NCBI RefSeq assembly: GCF_002846415.1
Contig: NZ_PJMX01000002.1
Location: 62,001-126,000, forward strand
Reading direction: 5' to 3'
Source: Streptomyces sp. TLI_146
Lineage (GTDB): Bacteria; Actinomycetota; Actinomycetes; Streptomycetales; Streptomycetaceae
Length of the DNA: 64,000 nt
The notes below the pieces were generated by a model. That model ran no database searches and was not told where the DNA came from. It worked only from the letters and a program-made list of their open reading frames with translations. The translations under genes were made by a program, and so were the position numbers. Below are positions 59,636-64,000 of the stretch, piece after piece (the first letter of the stretch is position 1; every line of letters starts with the position of its first letter).

Positions 59636-61173
59636 CCGAGAGCACCCTGCCCGCATCCGAAAGCGGCAGCACCCCCGTTCTGATCGTCGGAGCCGGGCCG
59701 TGCGGCCTGGCGCTCGCCTGCGAACTGATGCAGCTCGGGGTCCCGGTGCGGATCCTGGAGGCCCGCACCGACCGGGCCATCGGCTCCCGGGCCGTGCAGC
59801 TGTGGCCGCTCGGCCTCGACGTCCTGCGCACCGTCGGCGTCCTGGACGAGGCGCTGCGCCGGGGCCTGCGCGTCCACAGCAACGTGTACCACCTGCGCGA
59901 CAGCGTGCTGACCGTGCCGCTGGGCGGCAACGAGCCGCTGCTGCTGCCCCAGGAGCAGACCATGGAGCTCCTGGAGGAAGCCCTGGAGCGGCTGGGCGGA
60001 CGCGTCGAGCGGGGCGTGCGCGTCACCGCCGTCGAGCTCACCGACTCCGGCGCGAGCGTCAAGGCGGAGGGACCCGACGGCGTCATGCAGCTGATCGAGG
60101 CCGACTGGCTGGTCGGCGCGGACGGCGTGCACAGCGTCGTCCGCGACCAGCTCGGCATCGAGTTCGGCGGGGTGCGGCTGCCGCTGGACTTCCTGCTCGC
60201 CGAGGGCCGTATCGAGGGCGACTACGAGCCCGGCACCCTGCACTACCACCTCGGCCCCAAGGGCTCGGTCGTCTTCGGCCCGATGCCCGGCGGCAGGGTC
60301 CGCGTCTCGGGCGTGCTGGCCCCCGGCTTCCCGCTCACCACCGAGGCCGTCCAGGAGCTCCTGGACGAGCGCACCGGCGGCGGGCTGAAGGTCGTCGAAC
60401 TGGACACCCTCGCCACCTTCGCCACCGCCGAGCGGATCGCCGCCGGTATGCGCCGGGGCCGGGCGTTCCTGGTGGGCGACGCCGCCCACACCCACACCCC
60501 GGTCGGCGGCCAGGGCCTCAACCTGGGGCTCCAGGACGCCCACAACCTGGCGTGGAAGCTGGCCGCCGTCATCAACGGCCAGTACGCGCCCGCCCTGCTG
60601 GACAGCTACGAGCCCGAGCGCCTGCAGGCCGCCCGGCAGATCGTCACCACCACCCACCGGCTGATCAAGATGTTCACCCTCGGCCCGGCCGCCTCCCGGG
60701 TGCAGAACGCCTCCTGGAAGGTGCTCGGCGCCACCGGGGTGCTGCGCAACTGGTTCGTGCCGCTGCTCGCCGGACGCCGGGTGCGCTACCCCGAGGTGCT
60801 GCTGCCCGCGCACCGGCCCGCCTCCGAGCGGCGCGGCGCTGCGCTGCGCCTGCCCGGCCGCGCCCTGCCCAAGCCCGGCGCGCGGGCCCCGCACTGGGTG
60901 CCCGCCGCCGCTCCCGGCGCCGGCACGGGCTTTCGTCTGCTGACGCTGGGGCGCCCGGCCGGTTCGGCCCTGGCCGGCCGCGGCCGGCGCCTGGCCCAGG
61001 CGCACAGCGCGGCCCTCACCCACGAGCACCACACCCGGTGGGGCACGACCGGCTACGTCCTGGTCCGCCCCGACGGCTACGTCGCCGCCTCCGGCACCGA
61101 CGCGGCGGGGCTGGACCAGGTGGAGAGCCTGCTCATCGGCCTGCGGGCCGGGCGGCTCACCCCGTCCGCCTGA
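59632..61173 (+). CDS. FAD-dependent aromatic-hydroxylase-type monooxygenase
   Basis: A 513-residue class A flavoprotein. The FAD-binding VLIVGAGPCGLALACELM is at about 17-34, the DG motif is WLVGADGVHSVVRD (about 162-175), and the GD motif is FLVGDAAHTHTPVGGQGLNL (about 280-299). The C-terminal thioredoxin-like part ends in VLVRPDGYVAASG, as in polyketide hydroxylases such as those acting on anthracycline or angucycline intermediates. NADPH-driven hydroxylation or Baeyer-Villiger chemistry on the PKS product is likely; the site is unknown. Its ATG overlaps the PKS 2 stop (ATGA), so translation is coupled. Confidence 0.92.
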   Translation: MTESTLPASESGSTPVLIVGAGPCGLALACELMQLGVPVRILEARTDRAIGSRAVQLWPLGLDVLRTVGVLDEALRRGLRVHSNVYHLRDSVLTVPLGGNEPLLLPQEQTMELLEEALERLGGRVERGVRVTAVELTDSGASVKAEGPDGVMQLIEADWLVGADGVHSVVRDQLGIEFGGVRLPLDFLLAEGRIEGDYEPGTLHYHLGPKGSVVFGPMPGGRVRVSGVLAPGFPLTTEAVQELLDERTGGGLKVVELDTLATFATAERIAAGMRRGRAFLVGDAAHTHTPVGGQGLNLGLQDAHNLAWKLAAVINGQYAPALLDSYEPERLQAARQIVTTTHRLIKMFTLGPAASRVQNASWKVLGATGVLRNWFVPLLAGRRVRYPEVLLPAHRPASERRGAALRLPGRALPKPGARAPHWVPAAAPGAGTGFRLLTLGRPAGSALAGRGRRLAQAHSAALTHEHHTRWGTTGYVLVRPDGYVAASGTDAAGLDQVESLLIGLRAGRLTPSA

Positions 61174-61192
61174 CCACGAAGAAGGAACAGGT

Positions 61193-62839
61193 ATGCACAG
61201 CACCCTCGTCGGCGCGGTCCCGGCGGCCCGGACGGCCCCCGTCCCGTCCCCGGCCGCACCCGTCCCGGCCCCCGCGCCGGCTCCCCAGCCCACCTTCGCC
61301 GACCTGCGCGCCGAACTCGCCCGCCGCAAGGAGGCAGCCGTCCAGGGCCCGGACCCCGCGGCCACCGAACGCCAGCACGCCAAGGGCAAACTGACCGCCC
61401 GCGAGCGCATCGGCCTGCTCCTGGACAAGGACAGCTTCACCGAGGTGGAGGGGCTGCGCAGGCACCGCGCGACCGGCTTCGGCATGGAGGAGCGCCGCCC
61501 GTCCACGGACGGCGTCGTCACCGGCTGGGGCACCGTCCACGGCCGGACGGTCTTCGTCTACGCGCACGACTTCCGCATCTTCGGCGGCGCGCTCGGCGAG
61601 GCGCACGCCGCCAAGATCCACAAGCTGATGGACCTGGCGCTGGCCGCCGGGGCCCCGCTGGTCTCCCTCAACGACGGCGCGGGCGCCCGTATCCAGGAGG
61701 GCGTCACGGCGCTTGCGGGCTACGGCGGCATCTTCCAGCGCAACACGCGGGCCTCCGGCGTCATCCCGCAGATCTCCGTGATGCTCGGCCCGTGCGCGGG
61801 CGGCGCCGCCTACTCGCCCGCCCTGACCGACTTCGTCTTCATGGTCCGCGGCACCTCGCAGATGTTCCTCACCGGGCCCGACGTGGTGCGGACCGTCACC
61901 GGCGAGGAGGTCAGCCAGGACGGGCTCGGCGGCGCCGACGTCCACGCGGCGACCTCGGGGGTGGCCACCTTCGCCTACGACGACGAGGAGACCTGCCTGG
62001 AGGAGGTCCGCTACCTGCTCTCGCTGCTGCCGTCGAACAACCGCGAGCTGCCTCCCGCGGCCGCCTCGGGCGACCGGGCCGACCGCCGCACCGAGTCGCT
62101 GGCCGGCCTGGTGCCGCTGTCCGCGAAGGACTCGTACGACATGCGCGCCGTCATCGAGGAGATCGTCGACGAGGGCGACTACTTCGAGGTCCACCCCGAC
62201 TGGGCGCTCAACGTGGTGTGCGCGCTGGCGCGCCTGGACGGCCAGGTCGTCGCCGTCGTGGCCAACCAGCCCCGGGCGATGGCCGGGGCGCTCGACATCT
62301 CCGCCTCCGAGAAGGCGGCCCGCTTCGTGCAGTTCTGCGACGCGTTCAACATCCCGCTGGTCACGCTGGTGGACGTGCCCGGCTTCCTGCCGGGCGTGGC
62401 CCAGGAGCACGGCGGGATCATCCGGCACGGCGCCAAGCTGCTGTACGCGTACTGCAACGCCACCGTGCCGCGGATCTCGCTGATCCTGCGCAAGGCCTAC
62501 GGCGGCGCGTACATCGTCATGGACTCCCAGTCCATCGGCGCCGACCTGTCGCTGGCCTGGCCGAGCAACGAGATCGCGGTGATGGGCGCCGAAGGCGCGG
62601 CCAACGTGGTGTTCCGCCGCGAGATCAACGGCTCCGACGACCCCGAGACGATGCGCGCGCACAAGATCGCGGAGTACAAGGCGGAGCTCATGCACCCCTA
62701 CCACGCCGCCGAACGCGGCCTGGTGGACGACGTGATCGACCCGGCCGACACCCGCACCGTGCTGATCAGGTCGCTGGCGATGCTGCGGTCCAAGCACGCC
62801 GACCTGCCCTCGCGCAAGCACGGCAACCAGCCCGCCTGA
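61193..62839 (+). CDS. acyl-CoA carboxylase beta (carboxyltransferase) subunit
   Basis: A 548-residue carboxyltransferase of the PccB/AccB group, which moves CO2 from biotin to an acyl-CoA. The N-terminal Pro/Ala tail (1-33) is longer than usual. Core motifs are AKGKLTARERIGLLLDKDSF, VSLNDGAGARIQEGV, MLGPCAGGAAYSPALTDF and RKAYGGAYIVMDSQSIGAD. At the known specificity site this protein has Ile441 (GGAYIVM). Streptomyces PccB has Asp there and accepts propionyl-CoA, while AccB has Ile and also takes acetyl- and butyryl-CoA. It could therefore make ethylmalonyl-CoA from butyryl-CoA. The biotin-carrying alpha subunit must come from elsewhere. It starts 19 bp after the monooxygenase, with AAGGA upstream. 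Confidence 0.94.
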   Translation: MHSTLVGAVPAARTAPVPSPAAPVPAPAPAPQPTFADLRAELARRKEAAVQGPDPAATERQHAKGKLTARERIGLLLDKDSFTEVEGLRRHRATGFGMEERRPSTDGVVTGWGTVHGRTVFVYAHDFRIFGGALGEAHAAKIHKLMDLALAAGAPLVSLNDGAGARIQEGVTALAGYGGIFQRNTRASGVIPQISVMLGPCAGGAAYSPALTDFVFMVRGTSQMFLTGPDVVRTVTGEEVSQDGLGGADVHAATSGVATFAYDDEETCLEEVRYLLSLLPSNNRELPPAAASGDRADRRTESLAGLVPLSAKDSYDMRAVIEEIVDEGDYFEVHPDWALNVVCALARLDGQVVAVVANQPRAMAGALDISASEKAARFVQFCDAFNIPLVTLVDVPGFLPGVAQEHGGIIRHGAKLLYAYCNATVPRISLILRKAYGGAYIVMDSQSIGADLSLAWPSNEIAVMGAEGAANVVFRREINGSDDPETMRAHKIAEYKAELMHPYHAAERGLVDDVIDPADTRTVLIRSLAMLRSKHADLPSRKHGNQPA

Positions 62840-62876
62840 CCCGCACCCGCCCCCCACCACCGCCAAGGAGCAGCGC

Positions 62877-64000
62877 ATGCCCCAGCAACCGCCCGCCGCA
62901 CCGCGGAGCTTCATCGAGGGACTCGCCTCGGGACGCCTCCCCTGGGAGCTGTTCGCCGACTTCCCCGAGCCCGGCCCCGAGGAGCCGCCCGCCCAGCGCG
63001 AAGCCCTCGCGGAGCTCGGCGGGCTCGTCGACGCCCGGGTCGACGGCGACGAGGTGGACCGTACGGGCGTATGGCCCGAGGGACTGGTCGAGGAGCTCCG
63101 CGCCCGGGGCTTCTTCCAGCTGCGCGGCCCCTCGGGGCGGGGCCTGACCCCCTACGGCCTGGTCCAGCTCGCGGCGCGGGCGGACAGCCGCTCCATGGGT
63201 GTGGGGCAGATGCTGCTGGTGCAGAACGGCATCGCCGCCGGCGCGCTGCTGCCCGCCCTGGAGCCCGGCCCGCTGTACGACTTCCTCAGCGCGCACAGCG
63301 CGGCGGGCGCCATCTCCGGCTTCGGCGACACCGACCCGGCGGGCCAGAACAACACCCTGCCCGCCACCACCGCCACCCTCACCGAGGACGGCTCGGCCTA
63401 TCTGCTCGACGGCGAGAAGCTCTTCATCGCCAACGCGCACCTGGCCGACGTCATCGGGGTCTCCGCCACCGTCACCGGCCCCGGCGGACCCGTGGCGGGC
63501 GTCTTCTTCCTGCCCACCGACACCCCCGGCTTCGAGGTCATCTCGCCGAGCGAGTTCATCGGCGTCAACGGCCTGTCGGCGTCGTTCCGGCTCACCGGCG
63601 CGCGGGTCCCGGCCGAGCGCGCCCTGCTGGGCGACGCCACCATGCGCCTGCCCCGGGCCATCGCCCTCCAGGGCTCCTACGGCCGCACCGCGTTCGCGTC
63701 GGCGGGCGCCCTGGCGGTGCTGCGCAACTGCCTGGAGTACACCGGCGAGTTCGTCGCCCGGCGCCGTATCGACGGACGCCCGCTGGCCGAGTACGACAAG
63801 ATCCAGCGGATCATCGCCGCCAACCTGTCCGACGAGTTCGCCGTGGAGAGCGCGGTGCGCTGGACCATGCTGGAGCGCGGCCCAAAGGACCGGGCCTTCG
63901 AGCTGTACGTCACCAAGAACCTGGCCGCCGAACGCGGCTGGCGGGCCAGCGACCGCACCGTCTCGCTGCTCGGCGGCGAGGGCATCGAGACCGAGCGCAG
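62877..64000 (+). CDS. acyl-CoA dehydrogenase family protein (3' end beyond window)
   Basis: 374 residues are visible, open to the right edge. ATG 62877 has AAGGAG upstream. FAD-contact blocks are AAGAISGFGDTDPAGQNNTL, DGEKLFIANAHLADVIGVSA and SEFIGVNGLSASFRLTGARV. The C-terminal helices YGRTAFASAGALAVLRNCLE and the start of the SLLGGEGIETERS loop are reached just at the edge. The catalytic base is probably in or near that loop and cannot be judged. It may desaturate a CoA ester or carrier-bound chain for the extender (as in allylmalonyl-type pathways) or the finished chain. It directly follows the carboxylase gene. Confidence 0.9.
   Translation, partial: MPQQPPAAPRSFIEGLASGRLPWELFADFPEPGPEEPPAQREALAELGGLVDARVDGDEVDRTGVWPEGLVEELRARGFFQLRGPSGRGLTPYGLVQLAARADSRSMGVGQMLLVQNGIAAGALLPALEPGPLYDFLSAHSAAGAISGFGDTDPAGQNNTLPATTATLTEDGSAYLLDGEKLFIANAHLADVIGVSATVTGPGGPVAGVFFLPTDTPGFEVISPSEFIGVNGLSASFRLTGARVPAERALLGDATMRLPRAIALQGSYGRTAFASAGALAVLRNCLEYTGEFVARRRIDGRPLAEYDKIQRIIAANLSDEFAVESAVRWTMLERGPKDRAFELYVTKNLAAERGWRASDRTVSLLGGEGIETER

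Noticed and set aside
53642..59656. Long minus-strand frame opposite PKS 2
   Set aside because: Same antisense artefact of high-GC coding DNA; no domain or ribosome site.
1..64000. CRISPR arrays, tRNA and rRNA genes
   Set aside because: No regularly spaced repeats of CRISPR type and no cloverleaf or rRNA signatures were seen; the tandem repeats found have no spacers.

Overview
The window is a high-GC actinobacterial chromosome segment, most likely Streptomyces or a close relative such as Kitasatospora. Reasons: very strong third-position GC bias, GTG/TTG starts, rare TTA (bldA-type) codons, the cold-shock protein/DEAD-box helicase/SCO5918-like/MerR block seen in Streptomyces, and an interspersed palindromic repeat that I associate with Streptomyces intergenic DNA. 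I see no tRNA, rRNA or CRISPR array and no intact transposase.

Layout. 1-719: 3' part of a leftward membrane-anchored esterase-like gene. 954-5768: a two-gene conflict-type module, a Trypco1 protein followed by a trypsin-like protease fused to a STAND NTPase, a membrane helix and a beta-propeller. 5772-14417: a leftward run of seven genes, in transcription order binding lipoprotein, FecCD-type permease, ATPase, MFS exporter, asparagine-synthetase-like amidotransferase, cytochrome P450 and isonitrile synthase; it reads as a make/export/re-import system for an isonitrile metallophore. 14507-17401: three leftward cell-surface genes (lipoprotein, DUF1023 alpha/beta hydrolase, WXG100-like protein). 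17402-17897 holds a probable structured RNA. 17898-24310: secreted ricin-type lectin, ArsR-like regulator, cold-shock protein, DEAD-box helicase, SCO5918-like protein, MerR regulator, NTF2-like protein and DinB protein. 24932-27205: a large HTH/coiled-coil/helical-repeat protein with a TTA codon. 27240-39421: mixed housekeeping and accessory genes (GAPDH, GlxA-type regulator, a possible toxin-antitoxin pair, methyltransferase, small secreted protein, a truncated isoprenyl synthase, lipoprotein, XRE regulator, and a winged-helix protein followed by a DnaB-like helicase).

39598-64000 is the left part of a modular polyketide cluster: F420/NADP oxidoreductase-like protein, a crotonyl-CoA carboxylase/reductase homologue, a large LuxR (LAL) regulator on the opposite strand, PKS 1 (KSQ-AT-ACP / KS-AT-DH-KR-ACP), PKS 2 (KS-AT-KR0-ACP-TE), FAD monooxygenase, acyl-CoA carboxylase beta subunit and an acyl-CoA dehydrogenase cut by the window edge. 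Matching docking segments place PKS 1 before PKS 2. Read colinearly, the line makes an acetate-started triketide: a crotonyl intermediate extended once by a branched (ethylmalonyl-like) unit and left as a beta-ketone. The thioesterase has lost its serine, so release is unexplained. The reductase homologue has lost three of the four known CO2-pocket residues, and the carboxylase subunit has an isoleucine at the specificity position; together these suggest that reduction and carboxylation of the C4 unit may be split between two enzymes. A repeated ACCCCT / AGGGGT motif flanks the LAL regulator, the reductase gene and the PKS promoter region.

Two genes (the P450 and the DUF1023 hydrolase) are each broken by one missing base in a G/C homopolymer. 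Both are otherwise intact, so these may be sequencing errors.
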